Assembly (NCBI RefSeq): GCF_014196195.1 | Contig: NZ_JACIDF010000007.1 | Coordinates: 1-64,000, forward strand | Direction: 5' to 3' | DNA from: Anoxybacteroides rupiense | GTDB taxonomy: Bacteria; Bacillota; Bacilli; Bacillales; Anoxybacillaceae | DNA length: 64,000 nt | Shown here: positions 22,430 to 35,267 of the stretch, in pieces | Layout of the letters: the number at the start of each line of letters is the position of its first letter | Numbering within the stretch: the stretch's first letter is position 1 | The notes under the pieces: generated by a model | The model's database searches: none | Seen by the model: the letters and a program-made list of their open reading frames with translations, nothing else | What the model was told of the DNA's origin: nothing | Position numbers and translations under genes: made by a program

Positions 22430-23320
22430 ATGAAAAAAGCTTATGAAAATGTTTGGGAATTTTTTTCTAATGAAGATTTTTGGGCCAAGATTGGCATTGG
22501 AAGTGTAAAAATCATTGCGATTATTTTGGTTGCAATGGTGATCTCCAAGGTTTTAAAAATTGCCGTTCATAATATTTTTAAAATGCGCCAAAAAGCGCCG
22601 ATTCGTTTTTCAGAAAGACGGGAAGCGACATTATTAAAACTGCTGGATAACACGATTACGTATGTTATTTACTTTATAGCATTTGTGATGATTTTAGATA
22701 CATTTGACGTGAAAGTAAGAACGCTGCTTGCCGGTGCAGGGATTGTTGGGTTGGCGGTTGGTTTTGGTGCCCAAAGCTTGGTGAAAGATGTCATTACAGG
22801 GTTTTTCATCATTTTTGAGGATCAGTTCTCGGTGGGCGATTATGTTCGAATCGGCAATTTTGAAGGATATGTAGAAGCCATTGGATTAAGGGTAACTAAA
22901 ATAAAAAGCTGGACAGGCGAAGTTCATATTTTGCCTAATGGAACCATTACACAAGTAACGAACTTTTCATTGCATAATAGTGTCGCAGTTGTTGATGTGA
23001 GTGTTTCTCACGATGGAGATCTTGAACGAGCAGAGGAAGTCATTCGTCACCTGTTGAGCGAACTTCCAGAGAAATATGAGGATATGGTGGCTGCACCTGA
23101 GCTTTTAGGTATTCAAAATTTGACAAGCTCAGAGGTTGTCCTTCGAGTGACCTGTGAAACAAAACCGATGCGCCATTTTTTTGTGGCTCGGGCATTGCGC
23201 AAGGAGATTAAACTGCGCTTGGATGAAAATGGAATTGAAATTCCATTTCCAAAGCTTGTTCTGTATAATCGCGAAGGCGAAGAAGGTTTGCCTCAACCAC
23301 GAGCAAAAGCTGATGCGTAA
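22430..23320 (+). CDS. Small-conductance mechanosensitive channel (MscS family)
   Basis: A 296-residue MscS-type channel that would relieve turgor on hypo-osmotic shock. Two N-terminal transmembrane helices (about 20-42 and 66-86) precede the pore helix region LLAGAGIVGLAVGFGAQSLV with its alternating Gly/Ala packing. The beta domain (FSVGDYVRIGNFEGYVEAIG, VHILPNGTITQVTN) and the alpha/beta C-domain follow. It resembles YkuT-type channels. The gene ends 14 bp before the DUF951 gene, suggesting co-transcription. The yyaC-mscS spacer (22184-22429) must hold both divergent promoters; TATAAT at 22370 is a candidate -10. Confidence 0.9.
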   Translation: MKKAYENVWEFFSNEDFWAKIGIGSVKIIAIILVAMVISKVLKIAVHNIFKMRQKAPIRFSERREATLLKLLDNTITYVIYFIAFVMILDTFDVKVRTLLAGAGIVGLAVGFGAQSLVKDVITGFFIIFEDQFSVGDYVRIGNFEGYVEAIGLRVTKIKSWTGEVHILPNGTITQVTNFSLHNSVAVVDVSVSHDGDLERAEEVIRHLLSELPEKYEDMVAAPELLGIQNLTSSEVVLRVTCETKPMRHFFVARALRKEIKLRLDENGIEIPFPKLVLYNREGEEGLPQPRAKADA

Positions 23321-23334
23321 AGGAGGAGGAATCA

Positions 23335-23529
23335 ATGGATAAAGAGTTTGGTCTTCATGACATTGTAGAAATGAAAAAAGCGCATCCGTGTGGAACGAAC
23401 CGCTGGAAGGTGATTCGTATGGGAGCAGATATCCGCATCAAATGTGAAGGCTGTGCCCATAGTGTGTTGCTTCCGAGGAAAGAATTTGTTCGTAAACTGA
23501 AAAAGGTGCTGGAAAAGCATGAGGAGTAA
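23335..23529 (+). CDS. yyzM: DUF951 small protein (YyzM type)
   Basis: A 64-residue protein of the DUF951 family with the conserved pattern DIVEMKKAHPCGTNRWKVIR, GADIRIKCEGC and LLPRKEF. The Cys residues (one in PCG, two in CEGC) could bind a metal; function unknown. It directly follows the mscS-type gene with a GGAGGAGG ribosome site and precedes yyaE, the same neighbourhood as yyzM in B. subtilis. Confidence 0.88.
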   Translation: MDKEFGLHDIVEMKKAHPCGTNRWKVIRMGADIRIKCEGCAHSVLLPRKEFVRKLKKVLEKHEE

Positions 23530-23547
23530 TTCCTCATGCTCTTTATT
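23516..23547 (+). terminator. yyzM terminator overlapping the stop codon
   Basis: AGCATGAGGA (23516-23525) and TCCTCATGCT (23531-23540) form a perfect 10-bp stem whose 5-nt loop contains the TAA stop codon; CTTTATT follows. Confidence 0.65.
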
Positions 23548-23567
23548 AAAGAGGGGGAATGGAGGAA

Positions 23568-25577
23568 ATGCCAGACGTTCATATCTCATCGTGTCCTTTA
23601 AATTGCTGGGACACATGTGGATTGAAGGTGACGGTCCATGATGGCAAAGTAATCAAAGTGGATGGAGATGAACGCCACCCAATTACTCGAGGGAAAATTT
23701 GCGGACGAGGACGTATGCTGGAGGCACGGACCAATTCCCAAGAGCGATTGCTTTACCCTTTGAAAAAAGTGAATGGAACATTTATGCGGATCTCTTGGGA
23801 ACAAGCATTGGATGAAATTGCAGAAAAAATGCGGGAGATTAAGGAAAAGTATAAGACTACAGCTGTTCTTCATAGCCATGATTACGCGAATAACGGACTA
23901 CTAAAAAATTTGGATCGTCGGTTTTTTAATTGCTACGGAGGAGTTACGGAATTAATAGGAAGCATTTGTTGGGGAGCTGGGATTGAGGCGCAAAAGTGGG
24001 ATTTCGGCAATGCTTACAGCCATGCTCCTGAGGATATTTACAATAGCAACAATGTAGTGATATGGGGCAGAAATGTTGCCCGCACGAATATGCACTTATT
24101 CGGACATCTTCAGTCTGTCAAAAAGCAAGGAACGAAGCTCGTTGTCATTGATCCGATTTTCAATCAAACAGCGCAAATCGCGGATCTGTATGTGTCTGTA
24201 GCGCCAGGAATGGATGGCTTTTTAGCGATGGGAATTATGAAGGAGCTGCTGCGCCTTGGCCTTGAAGATCGGCATTTTATTGAAACCTATACAGTCGGAT
24301 TCGAAGATCTCCAGAATTTATTGAACCAGATCACAATGGAGGAGATTGAACAATTAACCGGGGTTGCGCACGAGATCATGAAAGAGTTAGCCCTTATATA
24401 CGGAAACCGTCCAACGATGACGTATTTGGGACTTGGAATGCAGCGTTATGCTAATGGCGGAAATACGATTCGATTGATTGATGCTGTAGGAGCTTTAAGC
24501 GGAAATATTGGCATCAGGGGCGGTGGCGTCAATTTTGGCAATTTGCAGGTTGGTCAAAGCTTCAATATAGAAGCCTTGACTTTGCCGGAGCGGAAAACGG
24601 CATCTCGTACATTTACAATGATGAAGCAAGCCGAAGGAATTTTGCAAGCCACTGATCCGAATATAAAAATGGTCATTGTGACATGTGGAAATCCATTGAC
24701 TCAAGTACCCAATACCAATCTAGTGAAACAAGCCTTTCAATCAGTGGAAACGGTGGTTGTTTTTGAACAGTTTATGACGGATACAGCGGAGATCGCCGAT
24801 TATGTACTGCCGACCACAACGGTATTTGAGGAGGAGGATTTTTACTATTCCTCGATGTATCATGCTTATGTCAATTATGGTCCTGCTCTTGTTCAAGCTC
24901 CAGGAGAAGCGAAACCAGATCTTTGGATTTGGACAAGCTTAGCCGAACGGTTAGGATTTGCAGACGATTTTGCCTTTTCAAGAGAAGAATTTTTAAAGAT
25001 GGGGCTTGATGGGCTTGAAAAATACGGGATCACGTTAGAAAAGCTAAAGCAGGAAAAGCATTTGCTGTTACCTGTTCACCCGGTCCCATGGAATGATTAT
25101 CGCTTTCAGACACCGAGCGGTAAATATGAATTCACATCTTCCTTCGCAGAACAAAAAGGGATGGATGGAAAATTAAAAATCATGTACCCAGCTGAATCGA
25201 AAGCGGGAAATAAGCGATTAGCGGAAAAATATCCGTATCGTTTGCTGACGATCCATCCGCTGCGTTCCAATCATTCGCAGCATTATCATTTGATTAAAGC
25301 CATGCAATCAATCAAAATTGAGATTTCCCAAGATATTGCAGTGGAAAAAGAGCTGTCGGATGGAGATATGGCAAGGCTGTTTAATGAGCGGGGCGAGCTT
25401 ATCGGCAAGGTGAAAGTTCTCGCGAAAGCTCATCCAAAAACGATCAATGTCGATGAAGGACAATGGGGAAAATTTGGTGGAAGTGTGAATGTACTCACGC
25501 CTGATGGCGAATCTGATAACGGTTTGGGAAGCACGTTATATGATTGCTTAGTAAACATTGAAAAAATTAATCCATGA
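23568..25577 (+). CDS. yyaE: Molybdopterin-dependent oxidoreductase (YyaE type)
   Basis: A 669-residue member of the molybdopterin (bis-MGD) oxidoreductase family. An N-terminal 4Fe-4S motif is visible as CPLNCWDTC, with the fourth Cys in GKICGRGRM; the Mo-cofactor domains include VIWGRNVARTNMH and MVIVTCGNPLTQVPN, and the C-terminal molydopterin-dinucleotide-binding domain starts near PYRLLTIHPLRSNHSQHY. No signal peptide, so cytoplasmic. The electron donor is unknown; the length and locus match B. subtilis YyaE. ATG at 23568 is preferred over 23559 because of spacing from GAGGGGG. Confidence 0.9.
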   Translation: MPDVHISSCPLNCWDTCGLKVTVHDGKVIKVDGDERHPITRGKICGRGRMLEARTNSQERLLYPLKKVNGTFMRISWEQALDEIAEKMREIKEKYKTTAVLHSHDYANNGLLKNLDRRFFNCYGGVTELIGSICWGAGIEAQKWDFGNAYSHAPEDIYNSNNVVIWGRNVARTNMHLFGHLQSVKKQGTKLVVIDPIFNQTAQIADLYVSVAPGMDGFLAMGIMKELLRLGLEDRHFIETYTVGFEDLQNLLNQITMEEIEQLTGVAHEIMKELALIYGNRPTMTYLGLGMQRYANGGNTIRLIDAVGALSGNIGIRGGGVNFGNLQVGQSFNIEALTLPERKTASRTFTMMKQAEGILQATDPNIKMVIVTCGNPLTQVPNTNLVKQAFQSVETVVVFEQFMTDTAEIADYVLPTTTVFEEEDFYYSSMYHAYVNYGPALVQAPGEAKPDLWIWTSLAERLGFADDFAFSREEFLKMGLDGLEKYGITLEKLKQEKHLLLPVHPVPWNDYRFQTPSGKYEFTSSFAEQKGMDGKLKIMYPAESKAGNKRLAEKYPYRLLTIHPLRSNHSQHYHLIKAMQSIKIEISQDIAVEKELSDGDMARLFNERGELIGKVKVLAKAHPKTINVDEGQWGKFGGSVNVLTPDGESDNGLGSTLYDCLVNIEKINP

Positions 25578-25583
25578 ACGCGC

Positions 25584-25612
25584 TTGTCATTTTATTTTTT
25601 ACTCTCTATAAT
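25584..25612 (+). promoter_or_regulatory. ychF promoter (sigma-A)
   Basis: TTGTCA (25584-25589), 17-bp spacer, perfect TATAAT (25607-25612), 36 bp upstream of the ychF start. Confidence 0.8.
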
Positions 25613-25647
25613 GAGGAAAGATGTTGACGGTTAGAGGAGTGGAAGCA

Positions 25648-26748
25648 ATGGGATTAACAGCAGGAATCGTTGGTTTGCCGAATGTGGGAAAATCAACACT
25701 ATTCAATGCGATTACAAAAGCTGGAGCAGAGTCTGCGAACTATCCATTTTGTACAATTGAGCCGAATGTTGGAGTGGTTGAAGTACCTGATGAACGTTTA
25801 AAAAAATTAACGGAGCTTGTCAACCCGAAAAAAACGGTGCCAACCGTGTTTGAATTTACTGATATTGCCGGCATTGTCAAAGGCGCAAGCAAAGGAGAGG
25901 GGCTTGGAAATAAATTTTTGTCGCATATCCGTCAAGTCGACGCCATTTGCCAAGTCGTTCGCTGTTTTGCTGATGAAAATATTACCCATGTAGCAGGGGA
26001 AGTCAATCCGCTTTCCGATATTGAAACCATTAACCTAGAACTCATTTTGGCTGATCTTGAAACCGTTGATAAGCGGATAGATCGCGTAGGAAAATTGGCG
26101 AAGCAAAAAGATAAAGAAGCGGTATTCGAGTATGAGATTCTTATGCGTTTAAAAGAAACATTTGAAGCGGGAAAGGCCGCGCGGACGTTGTCTTTTACGG
26201 AAGAAGAAATGAAGGTGGTAAAACAGCTCCACCTATTAACCATCAAACCAATGCTGTATGTAGCGAACGTAGGGGAAGAGGACATTGCCGATCCATCTGC
26301 CAATCCGTATGTTCAGCAAGTTCGTGAATTTGCGCAAAGCGATCATGCTGAAGTGATTGTTGTTTGTGCAAAAGTAGAGGAGGAAATTGCCCAACTAGAC
26401 GAGGAAGAAAAACAAATGTTTTTGCAAGAACTAGGAATCGAACAATCAGGACTCGATCAGTTAATTCGGGCTGCATATAACTTGTTAGGACTAGCCACTT
26501 ATTTTACAGCCGGGGAACAAGAGGTTCGTGCATGGACGTTCCGTAAAGGAATGAAGGCTCCGCAGTGCGCCGGAATTATTCATTCGGACTTTGAAAGAGG
26601 ATTTATTCGTGCTGAAACGGTTTCTTACGACGATTTGCTTGCTTGCGGTTCCATGGCAGCAGCGCGTGAAGCAGGGAAAGTTCGTTTAGAAGGAAAAGAT
26701 TACGAGGTTCAAGATGGCGATATTATGCATTTCCGTTTCAATGTATAG
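25648..26748 (+). CDS. ychF: Redox-regulated ATPase YchF (Obg-family)
   Basis: A 366-residue Obg-family P-loop protein that prefers ATP, associates with ribosomes and has been linked to oxidative-stress responses. Motifs: G1 GLPNVGKST, G3 DIAG (FTDIAGIVKGAS), the altered specificity motif NVGEED in place of NKxD, and the C-terminal TGS domain (RAWTFRKGMKAPQCAGIIHSD). ATG at 25648 with GAGGAG upstream gives the exact family start MGLTAGIVGLPN; an upstream in-frame ATG at 25621 is rejected. In B. subtilis this gene is yyaF. Confidence 0.97.
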   Translation: MGLTAGIVGLPNVGKSTLFNAITKAGAESANYPFCTIEPNVGVVEVPDERLKKLTELVNPKKTVPTVFEFTDIAGIVKGASKGEGLGNKFLSHIRQVDAICQVVRCFADENITHVAGEVNPLSDIETINLELILADLETVDKRIDRVGKLAKQKDKEAVFEYEILMRLKETFEAGKAARTLSFTEEEMKVVKQLHLLTIKPMLYVANVGEEDIADPSANPYVQQVREFAQSDHAEVIVVCAKVEEEIAQLDEEEKQMFLQELGIEQSGLDQLIRAAYNLLGLATYFTAGEQEVRAWTFRKGMKAPQCAGIIHSDFERGFIRAETVSYDDLLACGSMAAAREAGKVRLEGKDYEVQDGDIMHFRFNV

Positions 26749-26750
26749 TA

Positions 26751-26779
26751 TTGCATTGATCTTTTAGCCATGATATAAT
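26751..26779 (+). promoter_or_regulatory. rpsF-ssb-rpsR promoter (extended -10)
   Basis: TTGCAT (26751-26756), 17-bp spacer and TATAAT (26774-26779) preceded by TGA, an extended -10 element. It is 75 bp upstream of rpsF. Confidence 0.8.
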
Positions 26780-26853
26780 CAGAAAATGTGAGTAATGCAT
26801 ATTGCTCCTTGCTCTTTTCATAGAGCCGTTTAGACCAAAAGGAGGTGACTGGA

Positions 26854-27141
26854 ATGAGAAAATATGAAATTATGTATATTATCCGCCCGAACATGGATGA
26901 TGAAGGAAAAAAAGCAGTAGTTGAACGCTTCAACGGCATCCTAGCAGAAAACGGTGCGGAAATCACGAACGTAAAAGAATGGGGTAAACGTCGTTTAGCT
27001 TATGAAATCAATGACTTCCGCGACGGTTACTACATGATCGTAAACGTGATGTCTGAGCCAAAAGCAGTGCAAGAATTCGACCGTTTAGCGAAAATCAGCG
27101 AAGACATTATTCGTCATATCGTTGTTAAAGAGGAAGAATAA
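26854..27141 (+). CDS. rpsF: Ribosomal protein S6
   Basis: A 95-residue small-subunit protein that pairs with S18 on the 30S platform. It begins [16 protein letters not shown] and contains [17 protein letters not shown], both hallmarks of S6. The ribosome site AAAGGAGGTGA is strong. First gene of the rpsF-ssb-rpsR operon; in B. subtilis this operon is regulated through its mRNA leader by S6-S18. Confidence 0.98.
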   Translation: MRKYEIMYIIRPNMDDEGKKAVVERFNGILAENGAEITNVKEWGKRRLAYEINDFRDGYYMIVNVMSEPKAVQEFDRLAKISEDIIRHIVVKEEE

Positions 27142-27168
27142 TTCCGTGATTTTTAAGGAGTGGTTCTG

Positions 27169-27663
27169 ATGATTAACCGCGTAATTCTTGTAGGGAGACT
27201 TACAAGAGACCCAGAATTGCGCTATACTCCAAGTGGAGTAGCTGTTGCCACGTTTACATTAGCTGTTAATCGCCCGTTTACAAACCAGCAAGGCGAACGT
27301 GAAGCAGATTTTATAAATTGCGTCGTCTGGCGTCGTCCAGCAGAGAATGTGGCGAACTTCTTAAAAAAGGGAAGCTTGGCTGGCGTGGATGGCCGTTTGC
27401 AAACGAGAAGTTACGAAGGGCAAGATGGAAAGCGTGTGTACGTAACCGAGGTGGTTGCTGATAGTGTTCAATTTCTTGAGCCTAAAGGTAGTACGGAACA
27501 GCGTGGTGCAGCAACAGGCGGCTATTATGGAGAGCCTTATCCATTTGGACAAAATCAGAACCCGCGTCACACAACCGACCCAGGCTATAGTCGCATCGAT
27601 GAGGATCCGTTTGCTCATGATGGACAGCCTATTGATATATCCGATGACGACTTACCGTTTTAA
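27169..27663 (+). CDS. ssb: Single-stranded DNA-binding protein
   Basis: Coats single-stranded DNA in replication and repair. The 164-residue protein has an N-terminal OB fold ([41 protein letters not shown]), a Gly/Gln/Pro-rich linker and the acidic C-terminal tip ISDDDLPF that recruits partner proteins. ATG at 27169 follows TAAGGAG. It lies between rpsF and rpsR, the essential SsbA locus of bacilli. Confidence 0.98.
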   Translation: MINRVILVGRLTRDPELRYTPSGVAVATFTLAVNRPFTNQQGEREADFINCVVWRRPAENVANFLKKGSLAGVDGRLQTRSYEGQDGKRVYVTEVVADSVQFLEPKGSTEQRGAATGGYYGEPYPFGQNQNPRHTTDPGYSRIDEDPFAHDGQPIDISDDDLPF

Positions 27664-27715
27664 TCATAGATCGCAAAGACGGCTTTGGATCGTACAAGCA
27701 CCTGCTTGCGCGTGA

Positions 27716-28027
<312 letters not shown>

Positions 28028-28030
28028 AAG

Positions 28031-28071
28031 AAAAAGCAGTAAGGGGGGACGGCATCCTTACTGCTTTTTTT
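28031..28071 (+). terminator. rpsF operon terminator
   Basis: AAAAAGCAGTAAGG (28031-28044) pairs perfectly with CCTTACTGCTTTTT (28056-28069) and is followed by more T residues. Confidence 0.9.
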
Positions 28072-28095
28072 GATGATAGGAGGGATTCGGTTCGG

Positions 28096-29025
28096 ATGAA
28101 AAATACATATGTACTGACAGAAGCGGCGATTCAGCTGGCGATTTTTATTGTACTATTTTTAATCTTTTTGTACGTTCCATTTTTATCGGTGGTTGCGCTT
28201 TTCTTTTTATCTCTCCCTTTTATCGTGTTTACAATGAGACATGGCTATGCTCCAGGATTCATGTTGCTGGCTGTGGCCCTTATTGTCTCTTCCCTAATCG
28301 GTTCATTATTATCGCTACCCGTTGTGCTGATGTTTGGAACAAGCGGAATTGTGATCGGCATTATGTTTGCAAAAAAGAAAAACCGCTATTTAATTTTAAC
28401 AGTAGCGACTCTTGTGTTTTTGGTCAATATCGTGCTTGATTATATCATTTCAGTCAAATTTTTTAACTTAGACATTATTGCTCAAACGCTTTCAATGCTA
28501 AAAGAATCCTTTCATGCCTCTATGCAAATCATGAAAGGAATGGGACAAGAGCCCCCGAAAGAAATGCAAGATCGCTTCCAACAAATGTTGGAGTTTGTGC
28601 AATACATTATACCGTCCGTGTTTGTTTTATCAGCGCTTGCTGCTGCTTATTTAACGATCATGGCTTCGATTCCGATTTTAAAACGCTTAAATATGCCGAT
28701 AGGAACGTGGCCTCCTTTTCGTCATATTATGCTACCAAAGCCGCTTTTATGGTATTACCTGATTATACTATTAGCGACATTTTTTCCATTAGAAAAAGGA
28801 TCCTTTGTCTTTATTGCCGTTATTAATCTCTATTATGTATTACAGCTTTTGTTTTTGATTCAAGGTTTTTCTTTCCTCTATTATGTCGCTGAGCAGAAAA
28901 AAATGGCAAGAAGCATCGTTGTAGTCGGAACGTTGTTTTGCTTCTTTCTCCCTTTTTTGCTTTATGTTATTGTAATATTAGGTATAATTGATTTAGGATT
29001 CGAATTACGGAAACGCATTCGCTAG
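28096..29025 (+). CDS. yybS: DUF2232 membrane protein YybS
   Basis: A 309-residue polytopic membrane protein of the DUF2232 family, about eight hydrophobic helices, with the family segment MRHGYAPGFMLLAV and a long amphipathic loop (residues 130-165) in the middle. The molecular role is unknown; a membrane component of small-molecule uptake has been suggested for the fold. It lies directly upstream of gdpP, as in B. subtilis, separated by 38 bp. AGGAGGG precedes the ATG by 11 nt. Confidence 0.88.
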   Translation: MKNTYVLTEAAIQLAIFIVLFLIFLYVPFLSVVALFFLSLPFIVFTMRHGYAPGFMLLAVALIVSSLIGSLLSLPVVLMFGTSGIVIGIMFAKKKNRYLILTVATLVFLVNIVLDYIISVKFFNLDIIAQTLSMLKESFHASMQIMKGMGQEPPKEMQDRFQQMLEFVQYIIPSVFVLSALAAAYLTIMASIPILKRLNMPIGTWPPFRHIMLPKPLLWYYLIILLATFFPLEKGSFVFIAVINLYYVLQLLFLIQGFSFLYYVAEQKKMARSIVVVGTLFCFFLPFLLYVIVILGIIDLGFELRKRIR

Positions 29026-29063
29026 GCGATGGGATTATTTTTATGGTTTAGGAGCTGACATGA

Positions 29064-31483
<2,420 letters not shown>

Positions 31484-31490
31484 CCTGATA

Positions 31491-31540
31491 AAAAATGTGA
31501 TTTTATGGGGAATCCCCCATACAAATCACATTTTTCTTAT
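31491..31540 (+). terminator. rplI terminator
   Basis: A long stem: AAAAATGTGATTT (31491-31503) with AAATCACATTTTT (31523-31535), continued inside by TATGGGG/CCCCATA. The T-rich outer arm is followed by CTTAT. Confidence 0.88.
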
Positions 31541-31581
31541 GAGAATCGTTACCCAACAGCATCGAAAAGGTGGTGAAAGAG

Positions 31582-32946
31582 ATGAATGATCTATTTGCAG
31601 AGCGCATTCCGCCACAAAATATTGAAGCAGAGCAAGCCGTACTTGGTGCGATTTTTCTTGATTCTTCGGCGCTGACTCCCGCTTCTGAGCTTTTAATACC
31701 AGAAGATTTCTACCGTGCTGCTCATCAAAAAATTTTCCACGCGATGCTCAAAGTGGCTGATAAAGGAGAGCCTGTCGACTTAGTAACAGTAACTGCAGAG
31801 CTCGTAGATTCCAAAGCGTTGGAAGAAGTGGGGGGAGTATCATATTTAAGCGAATTAGCTGATGCGGTTCCCACTGCTGCCAACGTTGAATATTATGCGC
31901 GCATTGTGGAAGAAAAATCGATTTTGCGCCGTTTAATTCGTACAGCCACCTCTATTGCGCAAGATGGCTACACACGTGAAGATGAGGTTGATGTACTGCT
32001 GAACGAAGCGGAAAAAAAGATTATGGAGGTGGCGCAGCGGAAGCATTCTGGTACGTTTCAAAATATAAAGGATGTGCTTGTTCAGGCGTACGACAATATT
32101 GAAATGCTTCATAACCGCAAAGGGGAGATTACTGGAATCCCGACCGGCTTCACCGAGCTTGACCGCATGACGGCTGGATTTCAGCGCAGCGACTTAATCA
32201 TTGTTGCTGCTCGTCCCTCTGTTGGAAAAACCGCTTTTGCGTTAAACATTGCGCAAAATGTGGCGACACAAACGAACGAAAACGTTGCCATTTTTAGCTT
32301 AGAGATGAGCGCTCAACAGTTGGTTATGCGGATGCTGTGTGCCGAAGGAAATATCAATGCCCAAAATTTGCGGACAGGAAAGCTGACCTCTGAAGATTGG
32401 GGAAAATTAACGATGGCGATGGGAAGCTTATCGAATGCAGGAATTTATATTGATGATACCCCTAGCATTCGCGTCAGTGAAATTCGGGCGAAATGCCGCC
32501 GCTTGAAGCAAGAGAGTGGTCTTGGGATGGTATTGATTGATTATTTACAGCTCATTCAAGGAAGCGGAAGGAATAGAGAGAATCGCCAGCAAGAAGTATC
32601 TGAAATCTCCCGCGCGCTAAAAGCGCTGGCCCGTGAGCTAGAAGTACCCGTTATTGCTTTATCGCAGCTTTCCCGCAGCGTTGAACAGCGTCAAGATAAA
32701 CGGCCGATGATGTCCGATATTCGTGAATCGGGAAGTATTGAACAGGACGCAGATATCGTCGCCTTTTTATATCGCGACGATTATTATGATAAAGAATCGG
32801 AGAATAAAAACATTATTGAAATTATTATTGCTAAACAACGGAATGGTCCTGTTGGCACGGTGCAGCTCGCCTTTATTAAAGAATATAATAAGTTTGTAAA
32901 TTTAGAGAGACGTTTTGATGATACACAAATTCCTCCAGGAGCCTAA
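31582..32946 (+). CDS. dnaC: Replicative DNA helicase (DnaB type; DnaC in B. subtilis)
   Basis: Hexameric helicase of the replication fork. The 454 residues equal the B. subtilis DnaC length. The N-terminal primase-interacting domain (PPQNIEAEQAVLGAIFLD) precedes the RecA-like motor: Walker A ARPSVGKT (210-217), Walker B MVLIDYLQLI, and the arginine-finger region DIRESGSIEQDADIV. ATG at 31582 follows AAAGGTGGTG; upstream GTGs are less likely. In B. subtilis nomenclature this gene is dnaC; most databases call the protein DnaB. Confidence 0.97.
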   Translation: MNDLFAERIPPQNIEAEQAVLGAIFLDSSALTPASELLIPEDFYRAAHQKIFHAMLKVADKGEPVDLVTVTAELVDSKALEEVGGVSYLSELADAVPTAANVEYYARIVEEKSILRRLIRTATSIAQDGYTREDEVDVLLNEAEKKIMEVAQRKHSGTFQNIKDVLVQAYDNIEMLHNRKGEITGIPTGFTELDRMTAGFQRSDLIIVAARPSVGKTAFALNIAQNVATQTNENVAIFSLEMSAQQLVMRMLCAEGNINAQNLRTGKLTSEDWGKLTMAMGSLSNAGIYIDDTPSIRVSEIRAKCRRLKQESGLGMVLIDYLQLIQGSGRNRENRQQEVSEISRALKALARELEVPVIALSQLSRSVEQRQDKRPMMSDIRESGSIEQDADIVAFLYRDDYYDKESENKNIIEIIIAKQRNGPVGTVQLAFIKEYNKFVNLERRFDDTQIPPGA

Positions 32947-34380
<1,434 letters not shown>

Positions 34381-34392
34381 CGATTAGAAATA

Positions 34393-34428
34393 AAGCATAG
34401 ATACGAGCGGTATCTATGCTTTTCTTTT
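34393..34428 (+). terminator. purA terminator
   Basis: Perfect 12-bp stem AAGCATAGATAC (34393-34404) and GTATCTATGCTT (34410-34421), followed by TTCTTTT. Confidence 0.9.
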
Positions 34429-34540
34429 GCCGAATTGGCAATGGGTAGTAAGTGAATTCCCGTAAATAACATGATACATTATTAATATGGAGCTTTTTTT
34501 GCGAATGAATCCATCGGATAAGGAAAGGATGTGAATGATG

Positions 34541-35257
34541 ATGGAAAAACGAATTCTTGTGGTAGATGATGAAAAACCAATTGCTGATATTTTACAGTTT
34601 AATTTGCAAAGAGAGGGCTATGAAGTCATTTGTGCATATGATGGTATAGAAGCATTACAAAAAGTGGAAGAAATTGAACCTGATCTCATTTTGCTTGATA
34701 TTATGCTTCCGCAAAAGGATGGCATGGAGGTATGCCGAGAGGTGCGGAAAAAATATGATATGCCGATTATTATGTTAACAGCAAAGGATTCTGAGATTGA
34801 TAAGGTACTTGGATTGGAGCTAGGAGCTGATGACTATGTCACGAAGCCGTTTAGTACAAGAGAGCTGTTGGCACGCGTTAAGGCGAATTTGCGCCGTCAT
34901 CAGCCAAATGCTAATGTTCAAGATGATGAAGAGAACGATGATATAAGCGAAATTACAATCGGATCGCTTGTCATTCGGCCAGATGCTTATATTGTATTAA
35001 AGAGAGGAGAAACGATTGAACTAACACACCGTGAATTTGAATTGCTTCATTATCTAGCGAAGCATATTGGACAAGTCATGACGAGGGAGCATTTACTGCA
35101 AACGGTGTGGGGATATGATTATTATGGAGATGTCCGCACTGTGGATGTGACGGTTCGCCGTTTGCGAGAAAAAATTGAAGATAATCCTTCGCATCCGACA
35201 TGGATCGTGACGAGACGCGGTGTAGGATATTACTTGCGCAACCCAGAACAGGAGTAA
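34541..35257 (+). CDS. walR: Essential response regulator WalR (YycF)
   Basis: OmpR-family regulator of cell-wall homeostasis genes. The 238-residue protein has the receiver domain with phospho-acceptor Asp53 (LILLDIMLP), Lys in VTKPFS, and a winged-helix DNA-binding domain ([29 protein letters not shown]). ATG codons at 34535, 34538 and 34541 are in frame; the last aligns with the B. subtilis start. A candidate promoter with an extended -10 (TGATACATT, 34472-34480) lies upstream. First gene of walRKHIJ-htrC. Confidence 0.97.
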   Translation: MEKRILVVDDEKPIADILQFNLQREGYEVICAYDGIEALQKVEEIEPDLILLDIMLPQKDGMEVCREVRKKYDMPIIMLTAKDSEIDKVLGLELGADDYVTKPFSTRELLARVKANLRRHQPNANVQDDEENDDISEITIGSLVIRPDAYIVLKRGETIELTHREFELLHYLAKHIGQVMTREHLLQTVWGYDYYGDVRTVDVTVRRLREKIEDNPSHPTWIVTRRGVGYYLRNPEQE

Positions 35258-35267
35258 AGGAAGCATC

